DNA of 48,923 bases, taken from a bacterium. Lineage in GTDB: Bacteria > UBA9089 > JAHJRX01. The DNA lies in assembly GCA_018830565.1 (NCBI GenBank), contig JAHJRX010000003.1, forward strand, positions 1-48,923. The letters are read 5' to 3'. A program made the position numbers and the translations under genes. The notes beneath the pieces were generated by a model. It was not told the DNA's origin. It searched no databases and saw only the letters and a program-made list of their open reading frames with translations. The first letter of the stretch is position 1, and every line of letters starts with the position of its first letter. Positions 34,667 to 42,804 of the stretch are shown piece by piece.

Positions 34667-36160
34667 TTGTCAACAATACTACCAAATTATTTAACATTCT
34701 TGAGGTTTTCTTTGAAGGGTCATTTGAAAAGGTATCCTCTTATTATAATTTTATTATTAATTCTTACACCTCATTCTCTAAGAGGGATAGAAGAGTCTCC
34801 TACGAGTTTAAAAAATGAAAAAGGGGGTATTCTCTCTGGGTTTCCAGAAGTGTACCTAAGAGAAAATAGCTTTTCTTTAAAAGAACAAAAGCCGGAAATG
34901 AAATTTAATCAGAGAGAGAGAACTGAAATCAGTAATTCAGATTACAGAAGCGATCTTTTAGACTTGGAGAGAGAGAAAAGAAGAATAGAAGTTAAAGCAA
35001 GTTTTTATACTCTTCGAAATGATACCCGGCCCCTTATAGAGACCAAGATTAAAGAAGAGAAACTTGCTTTTTCTTTGCCTAAGGCCTTGGAATTTTCTGG
35101 CGAAGTTTCTCCTTTTTTAAAAGAAGTTGCTGAGCCTTTAGTAGTAGTAAAAGAAAAATACCAAAGATTGTTAGATAATTTCATAGAGAAGGTAAACTTA
35201 GAGATTAATAAGATTGAAGATAAGACCAAGAAATTAAAGAATACTTTAACTGAAATTGATTTAAGAGTGAGTCAATTAGCTAAAAGGAATTTAGGAGTAT
35301 CTGAAGAGAAAAAAGCTAAAAAAGAAGCCTCTAAAAAAAAAGGGATAAAAAAGGGGATTGAAGAAGATATTGAAGAAGATATTGAAGAAGATATAAAGGA
35401 AGTAAGCATTAAAGAACCAAGTATTAAAGATATTAAAGATATTAAAGAATTAGAATTAAGTCTTAAAGAAGAGGATATTTTAAAAGAAACAAAGGAAGAA
35501 GAGGTGCCGGTAGAAGAACTTTCCTCAGGGATAAAAGAAGAAATCCCAATTACTTTAAAAACGGAAATCGAGAAAGAAAGGGAAAAAAAGGAGAGCCTTA
35601 AGGAGTGGAGAAACAAAGTAGAGATAGCTAATACCAAAAAGATCTTAATTTACTCGATAAGTTTTATCTTAGTAGGACTTTTCTCTTATTGGTGGATAAA
35701 AAAGAGAAAAGCTAAGGTTGCTAAGAAATTTTATAATAAAACAACTGCAGATACTAATGAAATTAAGAGTAAGGTTGATAATTTAGAAAGGTCATATCGG
35801 ACCTTAACTGGAATAAACGAGAAACTAAATCAGGAATTACAAACTGTGGAAGAAAGAGAAAGAAAGATCGAGAGCATGCTTGGTAAAATAGATGAAAAGT
35901 TATCAAAGGTAGATACCGATCTTCTTACGGTAAAAAAAACCGAAGATAAAAGAGTAATCAAAAAGGAGCCTTTACCAACCAAAGAAAAAAAATCTTTATT
36001 ACCGGCCAAACAAAGAGAAACTGATCAAGAAAGAGACCTTTTCTATGCTCAAATATATAAATATCATCACGAGGGATTAGATGTTGAAGAAATTGCCAAA
36101 CTTACTAATCTAAGCGGGAGTGAAATAGAACTTATTTTGGAGTTAAAAGAGAGTGAATAA
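34667..36160 (+). CDS. Membrane-anchored coiled-coil protein with HTH-like C-terminus
   Basis: 497 residues, TTG start. One hydrophobic segment near 23-40 (PLIIILLLILTPHSLRG) and a second near 328-346 (KILIYSISFILVGLFSYWW) flank a long charged region with Glu/Lys-rich short repeats (KKGIEEDIEEDIEEDIKEVS). Coiled-coil helix follows at about 365-425. The last 45 residues (YKYHHEGLDVEEIAKLTNLSGSEIELILEL) resemble the small helix-turn-helix tail seen on DUF6115/DUF2802-type proteins. The function is unknown. No Shine-Dalgarno is clear and the start may lie elsewhere. It overlaps the HD gene by 8 bp. Confidence 0.6.
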   Translation: MSTILPNYLTFLRFSLKGHLKRYPLIIILLLILTPHSLRGIEESPTSLKNEKGGILSGFPEVYLRENSFSLKEQKPEMKFNQRERTEISNSDYRSDLLDLEREKRRIEVKASFYTLRNDTRPLIETKIKEEKLAFSLPKALEFSGEVSPFLKEVAEPLVVVKEKYQRLLDNFIEKVNLEINKIEDKTKKLKNTLTEIDLRVSQLAKRNLGVSEEKKAKKEASKKKGIKKGIEEDIEEDIEEDIKEVSIKEPSIKDIKDIKELELSLKEEDILKETKEEEVPVEELSSGIKEEIPITLKTEIEKEREKKESLKEWRNKVEIANTKKILIYSISFILVGLFSYWWIKKRKAKVAKKFYNKTTADTNEIKSKVDNLERSYRTLTGINEKLNQELQTVEERERKIESMLGKIDEKLSKVDTDLLTVKKTEDKRVIKKEPLPTKEKKSLLPAKQRETDQERDLFYAQIYKYHHEGLDVEEIAKLTNLSGSEIELILELKESE

Positions 36161-36824
36161 AAAGAGAGTAACCTTAGAAAAGGTTAAAGACCACCATAAG
36201 GTAAGGATATATTTAGATAAAGCCAATGAATATTTAGGAGTAATAGGCTTTACCGAACATGGAGAACGTCATGCTAATTTAACAGCTAAGATTGCTTATA
36301 ATATTATAGATAGGTTAGGCTATAAAGAACCTCTGGCCGAACTATCGGCTATAGCTGGATATTTACATGATATAGGCAATATGGTCCACCGGGATTTTCA
36401 TAGCCAATCAGGTGCTTTAATGGCTGCTGAAATATTATATGATTTAGGCATGCCCTGTGAAGAAGTAGCTGAAGTTATAGCAGCGATTGGTAACCATGAA
36501 GAAGATATGGGAAATCCAGTTAATCACATTGCAGCTGCGGTAATATTGGCTGATAAATCTGATGTCCATAGAAGTAGAGTTCGCACTACGGCCATGATTA
36601 AATTTGATATTCACGATCGAGTAAATTACGCTGCTCATCATTCTTTTTTAGATGTAGATCCAAAAAACAAAAATATTAACTTAAATATTACAATTGATAC
36701 AAAAATATCCCAGGTTATTGAATATTTTGAGATATTCTTATCTCGAATGATTATTTGCCGCCGAGCAGCTGAATCTTTAAATTGTAGTTTTCATTTAATA
36801 ATTAATGAAGTAAAATTATTATAG
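36153..36824 (+). CDS. HD-domain metal-dependent phosphohydrolase
   Basis: 223 residues. The HD pattern is intact: H40 (EHGERHANLTAKIA), H72-D73 (GYLHDIGNMVHRDFH), H115 (NHEEDM) and D134 (ILADKSDVHRSR). The family covers nucleotide and signalling-nucleotide hydrolases; the substrate is unknown. GTG start inside the preceding gene (8-bp overlap). The final TAG stop is formed by the first bases of a MITE-like copy (36822-36824 lies in tatag), so the C-terminus may have been altered by the insertion. Confidence 0.85.
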   Translation: MNKKRVTLEKVKDHHKVRIYLDKANEYLGVIGFTEHGERHANLTAKIAYNIIDRLGYKEPLAELSAIAGYLHDIGNMVHRDFHSQSGALMAAEILYDLGMPCEEVAEVIAAIGNHEEDMGNPVNHIAAAVILADKSDVHRSRVRTTAMIKFDIHDRVNYAAHHSFLDVDPKNKNINLNITIDTKISQVIEYFEIFLSRMIICRRAAESLNCSFHLIINEVKLL

Positions 36825-36936
36825 TAATTATTAATGAAAGTTAGACATAAGAAATAATACCGAGCAATAAAAGATAAACTTATTTGGAGTTAAAAATTAA
36901 TTTGCTCTATGTCAAATTTTAATTAATGAGTATTAT
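36819..36936 (+). mobile_element. MITE-like element family A, copy 4
   Basis: Left end tatagtaattattaatgaaa, core ataataccgagcaataaaag, right end ttttaattaatgagtattata. It overlaps the end of the HD gene and provides its stop codon. Confidence 0.8.
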
Positions 36937-36983
36937 ATAAAGTATAATAGATATATGGTTCAATAAAGAATAAAATAAAAAAG

Positions 36984-38291
36984 ATGAAAAAAAATATCTA
37001 TCCAAAGTTAATATTTTACCTTTTAGTCATTATTATGGCAGTGGTCTTAACGTATCCTCTTAAAGAGAAGATAAAATTAGGTTTAGATCTACAAGGAGGA
37101 GTTCATTTAGTCTTGGAAGTAGATAAGGATTATCTTCCTGAAGGCACAGAGCTTGGTGATGCGGTAGATAGAGCCTTAGAGATCATTAGAAATCGGGTAG
37201 ATGAATTTGGGGTCTCGGAGCCCATTATTCAAAAGCAAGGGAAGGAAAAGATTCTGGTGCAACTTCCAGGTATTAAAGATATAGAAAGAGCTATTAATCT
37301 AATTGGTAAGACTGCTTTATTAAAATTTAAATTAGTCAATGAAGATAATTTAGAAGAAGCAATAGGAGGTAAAGCTTTTGAAGGCTATGAATTACTTTAT
37401 CAAGAAAATGAGAACAAGAGAAAAGCTCCTCTTCTTTTAAAAATAGAGCCTGAGCTAACGGGAGCTAATTTAATTGAGGCCCAAGTAAAATTTGATCCTA
37501 ATATGTTTAACCGTCCTTATATTGCTATTGAACTTGACGAAGAAGGAGCTAATAAATTTGCTGAGATTACTGGAACTAATCTTAATAAAAGATTAGCCAT
37601 AGTTTTAGATGACAAGATAAAGTCAGCTCCAGTAATTAAAAGTAAGATCTCAGATGGAAAAGCAGTCATTGAAGGAGACTTCACTTTAGAGGAAGCTAGA
37701 GATTTAGCCATGGTTTTACGAGCTGGTAGCCTTCCGGCGCCCATTAAGATTATAGAAAAAAGAGTGGTAGGGCCTACATTAGGAGAAGATTCTATTAAAA
37801 AAGGAATATCAGCTGTCCTCATTGGCCTGGTAATAATCATTATCTTTATGTTAGCTTATTATAAATTATCTGGCTTGGTGGCAAGCTTAACTTTATTAGT
37901 TAATCTAGTCATTATCTTTGCTCTGATTTCTTTATTTAAAGCTACTTTAACTTTACCTGGCATAGCTGGTATTGCCTTAACTATTGGTATGGCGGTGGAT
38001 GCTAATATCATCATTTATGAAAGAATTAAAGAGGAATTAAGATTAAATAGGACGATTAGAGCTTCTATAGATACTGGATACCAAAGAGCTTTTAGTGCCA
38101 TTTTTGACTCAAATTTAACTACCTTAATTATTGGTTTTGTTCTCTTTGTATTTGGCCGTGGTCCTATTAAGGGTTTTGGAGTTACTCTTTCTATTGGCAT
38201 TATCACGACTATGTTCACGGCTGTTTATATGTCTAAAGTTATCTTTGATTTTATAAATTTTAAATACCGTTTAAATAAATTGAGCATCTAA
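36984..38291 (+). CDS. secD: Protein-export membrane protein SecD
   Basis: 435 residues. N-terminal transmembrane helix, then the P1 region LGLDLQGGVHLVLEVD (about 33-48), ALEIIRNRVDEFGVSEPIIQKQG, AIELDEEGANKFAEIT, VVGPTLGEDSIKKG before the transmembrane bundle, and AVDANIIIYERIKEELRLNRTI (about 337-358). It uses the proton motive force with SecF to help pull proteins out of SecYEG. It is followed by secF after 22 bp. Confidence 0.96.
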   Translation: MKKNIYPKLIFYLLVIIMAVVLTYPLKEKIKLGLDLQGGVHLVLEVDKDYLPEGTELGDAVDRALEIIRNRVDEFGVSEPIIQKQGKEKILVQLPGIKDIERAINLIGKTALLKFKLVNEDNLEEAIGGKAFEGYELLYQENENKRKAPLLLKIEPELTGANLIEAQVKFDPNMFNRPYIAIELDEEGANKFAEITGTNLNKRLAIVLDDKIKSAPVIKSKISDGKAVIEGDFTLEEARDLAMVLRAGSLPAPIKIIEKRVVGPTLGEDSIKKGISAVLIGLVIIIIFMLAYYKLSGLVASLTLLVNLVIIFALISLFKATLTLPGIAGIALTIGMAVDANIIIYERIKEELRLNRTIRASIDTGYQRAFSAIFDSNLTTLIIGFVLFVFGRGPIKGFGVTLSIGIITTMFTAVYMSKVIFDFINFKYRLNKLSI

Positions 38292-38313
38292 TGATAAACA
38301 AAAGAGTGTCTTT

Positions 38314-39231
38314 ATGATGACAAATATTGACTTTATAGGCAAGAGAAAGATAGCGATTGTGTTTTCTTTATCTTTAATTATTCTTAGTGCTTTTTTTATC
38401 TTTGTCTTTAAAGGTTTAAATTATGGTGTTGATTTCACAGGAGGAGCATTAGTCCAGATTAAATTTAAGCAGAAGATCACGGTTTTTGATTTAGAGAAGA
38501 TGAGAAGTTCTTTTAAAAAAGAAAATCTTAATGTGGATATTCAATATTTAGGAGAAATGAAAAATGAGCTTATGATTAAAACAAGACTGGCTAAAGAAGG
38601 AGATGTTTCTCAAACAATAGAGAAGATTATCAAGAGAGATTTTAAGGATTTTGAAGTATCGAGAAGTGAAATGGTAGGGCCAACCATTGGCAAAGAATTA
38701 AAGAAGTTAGCTTTACTTTCTGTCGTCATAGCCAATATAGGTATCTTATTATATTTATCTTTCCGTTTTGAATACCGCTTTGCTATTGGTGCTGTGGTAG
38801 CGTTAGTTCATGATGTCTTTATTACTACCGGTATTCTTTCGATGGCTAACTATGAATTTAATAGCTCCATTATTGCTGCTTTATTAACCATTAGTGGTTA
38901 TTCAGTTAACGATACTGTTGTTATCTTTGATCGGATTAGAGAAAATATGAAGACAATGAAGAAGATTAGTTTTTTAGAAATAGTCAATAAAAGCATTAAT
39001 CAAACTTTAAGCCGAACATTGCTTACTTCTCTGACGGTTTTTTTTGCCACAGTTTCCTTATTTGTTTTTGGAGGAGAAGTAATCCATGGTTTTGCTTTTG
39101 TTTTTTTAGTGGGTATTATTATTGGTACTTATTCTACCATATACATAGCCTCTGCTTTTGTGGCGCAGTGGCATCTTTACGATGAAAAGAAGAAGAAACA
39201 AGAGCTTCAAATTCCAAAATATAGAAGGTAG
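38314..39231 (+). CDS. secF: Protein-export membrane protein SecF
   Basis: 305 residues with six hydrophobic segments. Typical stretches: LNYGVDFTGGALVQIKF (about 34-50), SEMVGPTIGKELKKLALLSV, VALVHDVFITTGILSMANYEF, ISGYSVNDTVVIFDRIREN, and NKSINQTLSRTLLTSLTVFFA. It is the partner of SecD. Start choice: two ATGs adjoin (38314 and 38317), both plausible, with a weak ribosome site. Confidence 0.96.
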   Translation: MMTNIDFIGKRKIAIVFSLSLIILSAFFIFVFKGLNYGVDFTGGALVQIKFKQKITVFDLEKMRSSFKKENLNVDIQYLGEMKNELMIKTRLAKEGDVSQTIEKIIKRDFKDFEVSRSEMVGPTIGKELKKLALLSVVIANIGILLYLSFRFEYRFAIGAVVALVHDVFITTGILSMANYEFNSSIIAALLTISGYSVNDTVVIFDRIRENMKTMKKISFLEIVNKSINQTLSRTLLTSLTVFFATVSLFVFGGEVIHGFAFVFLVGIIIGTYSTIYIASAFVAQWHLYDEKKKKQELQIPKYRR

Positions 39232-39252
39232 TAGGAATACATTTACTTCCAA

Positions 39253-39369
39253 TATAGCACTTATTAATGAAAATTTGACATAGAGCAAATTAATTTTTAA
39301 CTCCAAATAAGTTTATCTTTTATTACTCGGTATTATTTCCTATGTCTATTTTTATTAATAACTACTATA
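39253..39369 (-). mobile_element. MITE-like element family A, copy 5 (inverted)
   Basis: Reverse orientation: tatagcacttattaatgaaa at the left, tttattaataactactata at the right. The inner core, inverted, is ataataccgagtaataaaag. The rest of the 514-bp secF-rnhA gap has the tRNA below and AT-rich DNA with no gene. Confidence 0.8.
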
Positions 39370-39487
39370 AAGATTGAACTTTCCTTTCACCCACCTCGCC
39401 ATTTTACTGGCTTTTAAGTAAAATTTAACTCTTCAAATTTATTTTGCCAATAACTTTTAGTGTCTTAAATCTTCTGACAAGATTTTC

Positions 39488-39574
39488 TGGTGCCGAAGGG
39501 GGGACTTGAACCCCCACGGAATTTCTTCCACTAAGCCCTGAACCTAGCGCGTCTACCAGTTCCACCACTTCGGC
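39488..39574 (-). tRNA. tRNA-Leu (anticodon CAG)
   Basis: 87 nt on the minus strand with an encoded CCA end (39488-39490). Acceptor gccgaag pairs with cttcggc, the T arm is gggggttcaagtcccccc, and the long variable arm ggaagaaattcc is a class II feature. The anticodon stem ctagg/cttag closes the loop ttcaggg, giving CAG (39538-39540), which reads CUG. A 7-bp aaatctt/aagattt hairpin (39467-39485) lies just 3' of it and could be a processing or end structure. Confidence 0.95.
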
Positions 39575-39639
39575 AGTATTCCTCTCCCATCTAATTCTCT
39601 CGAAGACTTAAGGCGAGGAAACGATTTTGATCATTAATA

Positions 39640-39700
39640 TTTGGAGCTTATTTAAACTTTGGACTTGATTTGACATTTGAGCTTTGGATTTTGGATTTTT
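39640..39700. repeat. Phrase-like repeat tract upstream of tRNA-Leu
   Basis: A run of related words: tttggagctta, tttggacttgatttgacatt, tgagctttggattttggatt. These are similar, imperfect short repeats built on tttgga and tttgaca; no gene or clear hairpin. Confidence 0.35.
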
Positions 39701-39745
39701 ATAAAAGTTTAAAGAGAAAACTACCTGCTCATTTTTATTTTGCAT

Positions 39746-40168
39746 TCAACCTTCTAAAGCCTTAAAAGAACAAGCTTTTTGAGCTAAGTCATTAGCTAAT
39801 TTATTTTTTTGGCGAGGTAGGTGAGAAATATTAAATTCTTTAAAATTCTTAATGAATTTACCTACTTCCATAATTAAAGATTGGAGTATTTTATCTTTAA
39901 CCTTATATTCTCCATTTATTTGCCTTACCATTAATTGACTATCACTAAATACTTGCACTTGGGAACAATTCTTTTTACTTGCTATTTCCAAGCCATAAAT
40001 TAAAGCTTTATACTCAGCAATATTATTGGTAGTATCTCCAATGTATTTACTAAACTTATCAACTAAGTTATGGTCTTGGTCAAAAAAGATAACCCCTATT
40101 CCTCCTGGCCCAGGATTACCTTTACAAGCTCCATCGGTATAAATAATAAGCTTATTATCTGTTTCCAT
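39746..40168 (-). CDS. rnhA: Ribonuclease HI-like protein
   Basis: 140 residues from ATG 40168 (METDNKLIIYTDGACKGNPGPGG). It cuts RNA in RNA-DNA hybrids. The Asp of YTDGACKGNPGP, the Glu in NIAEYKALIYGLE, and the Asp in VFSDSQLMVRQING are the metal-binding triad, with the later Asp in NDLAQKA. It is the short bacterial/archaeal RNase H type. I prefer ATG 40168 to the GTG at 40207: ggaaag is at a suitable distance. The preceding sequence is a duplicated copy of the zinc-ribbon gene end. Confidence 0.9.
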   Translation of the reverse strand: METDNKLIIYTDGACKGNPGPGGIGVIFFDQDHNLVDKFSKYIGDTTNNIAEYKALIYGLEIASKKNCSQVQVFSDSQLMVRQINGEYKVKDKILQSLIMEVGKFIKNFKEFNISHLPRQKNKLANDLAQKACSFKALEG

Positions 40169-40266
40169 CTTCATCTTTCCAATATAATAATATAACACAA
40201 TTTTCACATTTATTTGTTTCCATCTTCATCCTCCCAGTATAATATTCTAACACAATTTTCACATTT
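40161..40266 (-). repeat. 55-bp period duplication at the zinc-ribbon/rnhA junction
   Basis: 40161-40211 and 40216-40266 match over 51 bp with about 5 mismatches. On the minus strand copy 1 ends the zinc-ribbon gene (KCENCVRILYWEDEDGNK-stop); copy 2 would read KCENCVILLYWKDEDGNR-stop. Both carry an ATG GAA ACA start for rnhA; only copy 2's opens the full gene. Confidence 0.92.
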
Positions 40267-40929
40267 AATGAGATCTGAAGTAAGTTTAACTTCATTCTCA
40301 ACTTGAGGAGGTAAAGCTATAAAACAACCTTGACAGATATTATTCTTTACCGGCACAATAGCTAAATTATTCTTACTCTTAAAAAGCTTGTAATATAAGT
40401 TTAATGAATATTGGTTAACTTTTTTAGAAGTAGTCTCTTGAGTCTCTTTTAAATTTTGCAAATTCTTCTTTTTTTCTTCTATATCGCGATGATATTCTCT
40501 TTCTAAGCTATTTAGTCTTTGCTCCTCTTTATTAATTATCTTTTTTTCTATCTCTAATTCTTTAGAAGAAACTTCTACCGTTTCCATTATCTCGATAATT
40601 TTATCTTCTAATCGTGATATTTCTTCCTTGGTAGATAAAATTTCATTATTTAAAGCCTCCATCTCTTTTTGAGTCTTTACCTTGTATATCTGCTCATTAT
40701 ATCGTTTGAACTCTTCATTTTTTACACTAAGCTTTCTTTCTTTGCTTCTTAAATCCTTTTCTATATTTTCTAACTCTTTTTCTCTCAAGTTGAATTTTTC
40801 TTTACATTTTAAAAACTCGTTTCTTAGCTTTTCCAATTCTAACGGCAATCTTTCTATTTCTGCAGATATCCTTACAATTTCCTGATCGATCTTTTGAAGA
40901 TCAATAAGATATGGAATTTGTGAATTCAT
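40210..40929 (-). CDS. Coiled-coil zinc-ribbon protein (COG1579/HP0958-like)
   Basis: 239 residues. Residues 1-180 are an antiparallel coiled coil (YLIDLQKIDQEIVRISAEIERLPLELEKL ... NNEILSTKEEISRLEDKI), followed by a four-cysteine zinc ribbon, CQGC (about 198-201) and CENC (about 222-225). Relatives bind RNA or flagellar proteins; the role here is unknown. It is leftward and probably co-transcribed with rnhA. The last codons have been duplicated before rnhA. Confidence 0.88.
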   Translation of the reverse strand: MNSQIPYLIDLQKIDQEIVRISAEIERLPLELEKLRNEFLKCKEKFNLREKELENIEKDLRSKERKLSVKNEEFKRYNEQIYKVKTQKEMEALNNEILSTKEEISRLEDKIIEIMETVEVSSKELEIEKKIINKEEQRLNSLEREYHRDIEEKKKNLQNLKETQETTSKKVNQYSLNLYYKLFKSKNNLAIVPVKNNICQGCFIALPPQVENEVKLTSDLIKCENCVRILYWEDEDGNK

Positions 40930-40960
40930 TAATCATCTCCTATGATAAAGCCTAATAATA

Positions 40961-41064
40961 TACCCAAATAAATCAGGTTGGTAATTTTAGAATACAGAAG
41001 GACAGAATATTCTGAATTCTGAATACTAAGGACTTAATTTTCGCCAACTAATTTTCATTGGGTA
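40961..41064 (-). repeat. Intergenic repeat family C, copy 1
   Basis: 104 bp: tacccaaataaatcaggttg ... tcgccaactaattttcattgg. The other copy (47572-47690) is in the opposite orientation, with the shared centre cagaattcagaatattctgt as read in that copy. The end caatgaaaattagttggcga is close to the start of family B. Confidence 0.75.
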
Positions 41065-41066
41065 TA

Positions 41067-41099
41067 AATAAAAAAGTGTACTCAAGGCGAGTACACTTT
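41067..41099 (-). terminator. Strong intrinsic terminator for a leftward transcript
   Basis: aaagtgtactc and gagtacacttt (41073-41083 and 41089-41099) make a perfect 11-bp stem with a 5-nt loop. On the minus strand the stem runs into tttttt (41075-41070). No annotated gene ends there. Confidence 0.8.
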
Positions 41100-41186
41100 A
41101 ATTAAACAAAAATATTATTCTTATCAAACTAAAATATGCTTTTATTCTTATCATAAAACTATAATCGGTTAACTAACCCCCTAACA
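41067..41186 (-). ncRNA. Candidate small RNA or attenuated leader (about 120 nt)
   Basis: A consensus promoter upstream (41193-41221) would start RNA near 41186, and the intrinsic terminator at 41067-41099 would end it. The transcript contains a possible 18-codon ORF (MIRIKAYFSLIRIIFLFN, minus strand from about 41154) ending 1-3 bp before the hairpin, without a clear ribosome site. It is either an independent small RNA, or an attenuator leader to the zinc-ribbon gene about 140 bp downstream. Confidence 0.45.
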
Positions 41187-41192
41187 CAATCT

Positions 41193-41221
41193 ATTATAAA
41201 TAATATCTAAACAGTTGTCAA
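41193..41221 (-). promoter_or_regulatory. Consensus sigma-70-type promoter, leftward
   Basis: On the minus strand TTGACA (41216-41221), spacer of exactly 17 nt, then TATAAT (41193-41198): both hexamers match the consensus completely. Confidence 0.75.
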
Positions 41222-41249
41222 TAAATTCTAGATAATTTATATAAAATAA

Positions 41250-41278
41250 TTGACTTTACTCAACTAACTCAGTAATAT
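41250..41278 (+). promoter_or_regulatory. Candidate promoter for ruvX-mltG
   Basis: TTGACT (41250-41255), 17-nt spacer, TAATAT (41273-41278), about 45 nt before the ruvX start. Back-to-back with the leftward promoter at 41193-41221. Confidence 0.45.
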
Positions 41279-41322
41279 GTACATATTATTAATACAGGAA
41301 AATACAGGAAGTTAAACAATAG

Positions 41323-41748
41323 ATGAGTATTATAGGTTTAGATATTGGTGATAAGACAATAGGCATTTCAGTAAGCGATCCAGGAAAGTCAATTGCTCTG
41401 GGACTTAAAACTTTAAAAAGAGAAAATATAAAAGAAGATCTAACTAAAATAAAGAAGGTTGTTGATGATTATAAAACAGAAAAGATAGTTTTAGGCTATC
41501 CTAAAAATATGGATGGTAGTATAGGCAAATCTGCTCAAAAGGTTTTAGATTTTGAAAAAGAATTAAAGAGTTTTATCGATTTAGAAACTGTCTTTTGGGA
41601 CGAAAGATTGACTACCTTAGAAGCAGAAAAACTCTTAATTCACGGAAACGTCAAGAGAAAGAAGAGAAGAGAAGTTATTGATACCCTTTCCGCAGTATTG
41701 ATTCTACAAAATTATTTAGATTATTATAAGAATAGAGGTAAAATGTGA
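41323..41748 (+). CDS. ruvX: RuvX/YqgF-family Holliday junction resolvase-like RNase
   Basis: 141 residues, usual length. RNase H-fold residues: GLDIGDKTIGISVSDPG (first Asp), LGYPKNMDGSIG, WDERLTTLEAE and the final DTLSAVLILQNYLD. The family is linked to pre-16S rRNA 5' end maturation and proposed to resolve recombination junctions. It overlaps mltG by 4 bp (GTGA), so they are co-translated. Confidence 0.95.
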   Translation: MSIIGLDIGDKTIGISVSDPGKSIALGLKTLKRENIKEDLTKIKKVVDDYKTEKIVLGYPKNMDGSIGKSAQKVLDFEKELKSFIDLETVFWDERLTTLEAEKLLIHGNVKRKKRREVIDTLSAVLILQNYLDYYKNRGKM

Positions 41749-42758
41749 AGAAGATTTTAACGATTACCTTTATTGTGACCATATTTATGATCACTATCTT
41801 TAAAGAACCCCTAGTAAAGTATCTTGGTAATTTTATAGAACAAGAAGCTATAAAGAGAAATAAAAGTTACCAAGAGTGTCTGGTCATTATTCCTCCTGGT
41901 AAAAATGTAAAAGAGATTGCTAAAATATTAGAAGAGAAAAAGATTATCTTTAGTCAGAGAATCTTTATTGCCTTAACTAAGGCATTAAACGTCGAGAATA
42001 AACTAAGAATAGGAAGATATAAACTTAATAATAAGATGCGATCTCTTCAAATTATTGAAAGATTACAAAGAGGGGGAGAAGGGTTATACAAATTTACTAT
42101 TCCCGAAGGATACACTTTTCAACAAATAGCTCTCTTTTTAGATGAAAAAAAGTTGGTCGATAAAGATAAATTCTTAAGAAACTATAATAATGTATTCCTA
42201 TTAAAAGAAAGAGAGAGGAAGAATTGTTTAAATTTAGAAGGCTATCTTTTTCCAGATACCTATGAATTATTATTTAGGTTCAAAGAGGTAGATGTCATTA
42301 AGATGATGATTCATCGTTTTTATGAAGCAGCCGGAGACAATTATCAAGAATTAGCCAAGAAAGCAGGAATAAGCCTGCATGAAGCCGTAACCCTAGCTTC
42401 GATTATTGAAAAAGAAGTTAAAGCTCCGGAAGAGAAAAAGATTATATCAGCAGTCTTCTATAATAGATTAAAAAAAAGAATGCCCCTTTCTTCTTGTGCT
42501 ACCGTAATGTATGCTTTAGGAAAGCACAAAGAGAAGCTTTTATATGAAGATTTAAAGATTAATTCTCCTTATAATACTTATTTAAGATTAGGGTTTCCTC
42601 CGGGTCCTATTTGTAGTCCAGGCAAAGAAAATTTACAAGCTGCTGTCTCTCCTGCTCCGGTAGAATATTTATACTTTGTTTCTTTAGGAAATGGAAGACA
42701 TAAATTTTCTAAGGATTACCTTCGGCATGTAAAAGCAAGAAATACTATTAAAAAATAA
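41745..42758 (+). CDS. mltG: Endolytic murein transglycosylase MltG/YceG-like
   Basis: 337 residues. An N-terminal membrane helix (4-19) precedes a LysM-like part and the YceG domain. The catalytic Glu is about residue 222 in SIIEKEVKAPEEK. YNRLKKRMPLSSCATVMYALG and YNTYLRLGFPPGPICSPGKENLQAAVSP follow the family, although LSSCATV replaces the common LQTDPTV. It is thought to end growing glycan strands. GTG start, overlapped with the ruvX stop; the gap to the next gene is 46 bp. Confidence 0.95.
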   Translation: MKKILTITFIVTIFMITIFKEPLVKYLGNFIEQEAIKRNKSYQECLVIIPPGKNVKEIAKILEEKKIIFSQRIFIALTKALNVENKLRIGRYKLNNKMRSLQIIERLQRGGEGLYKFTIPEGYTFQQIALFLDEKKLVDKDKFLRNYNNVFLLKERERKNCLNLEGYLFPDTYELLFRFKEVDVIKMMIHRFYEAAGDNYQELAKKAGISLHEAVTLASIIEKEVKAPEEKKIISAVFYNRLKKRMPLSSCATVMYALGKHKEKLLYEDLKINSPYNTYLRLGFPPGPICSPGKENLQAAVSPAPVEYLYFVSLGNGRHKFSKDYLRHVKARNTIKK

Positions 42759-42804
42759 CTGGTTTTCGGTAACTCGATCAAGCAACATAAAGGTTAATAA
42801 AAAC

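Noticed and set aside
35272-35637. Leftward Ser-rich 121-codon frame
   Set aside because: Antisense shadow of the Glu/Lys-rich repeats of the coiled-coil protein.
40682-40885. Rightward Ser/Phe-rich frame
   Set aside because: Antisense of the coiled-coil zinc-ribbon gene.
41067-41099. Terminator for a rightward gene
   Set aside because: No rightward gene ends upstream; the T-run is on the minus strand.
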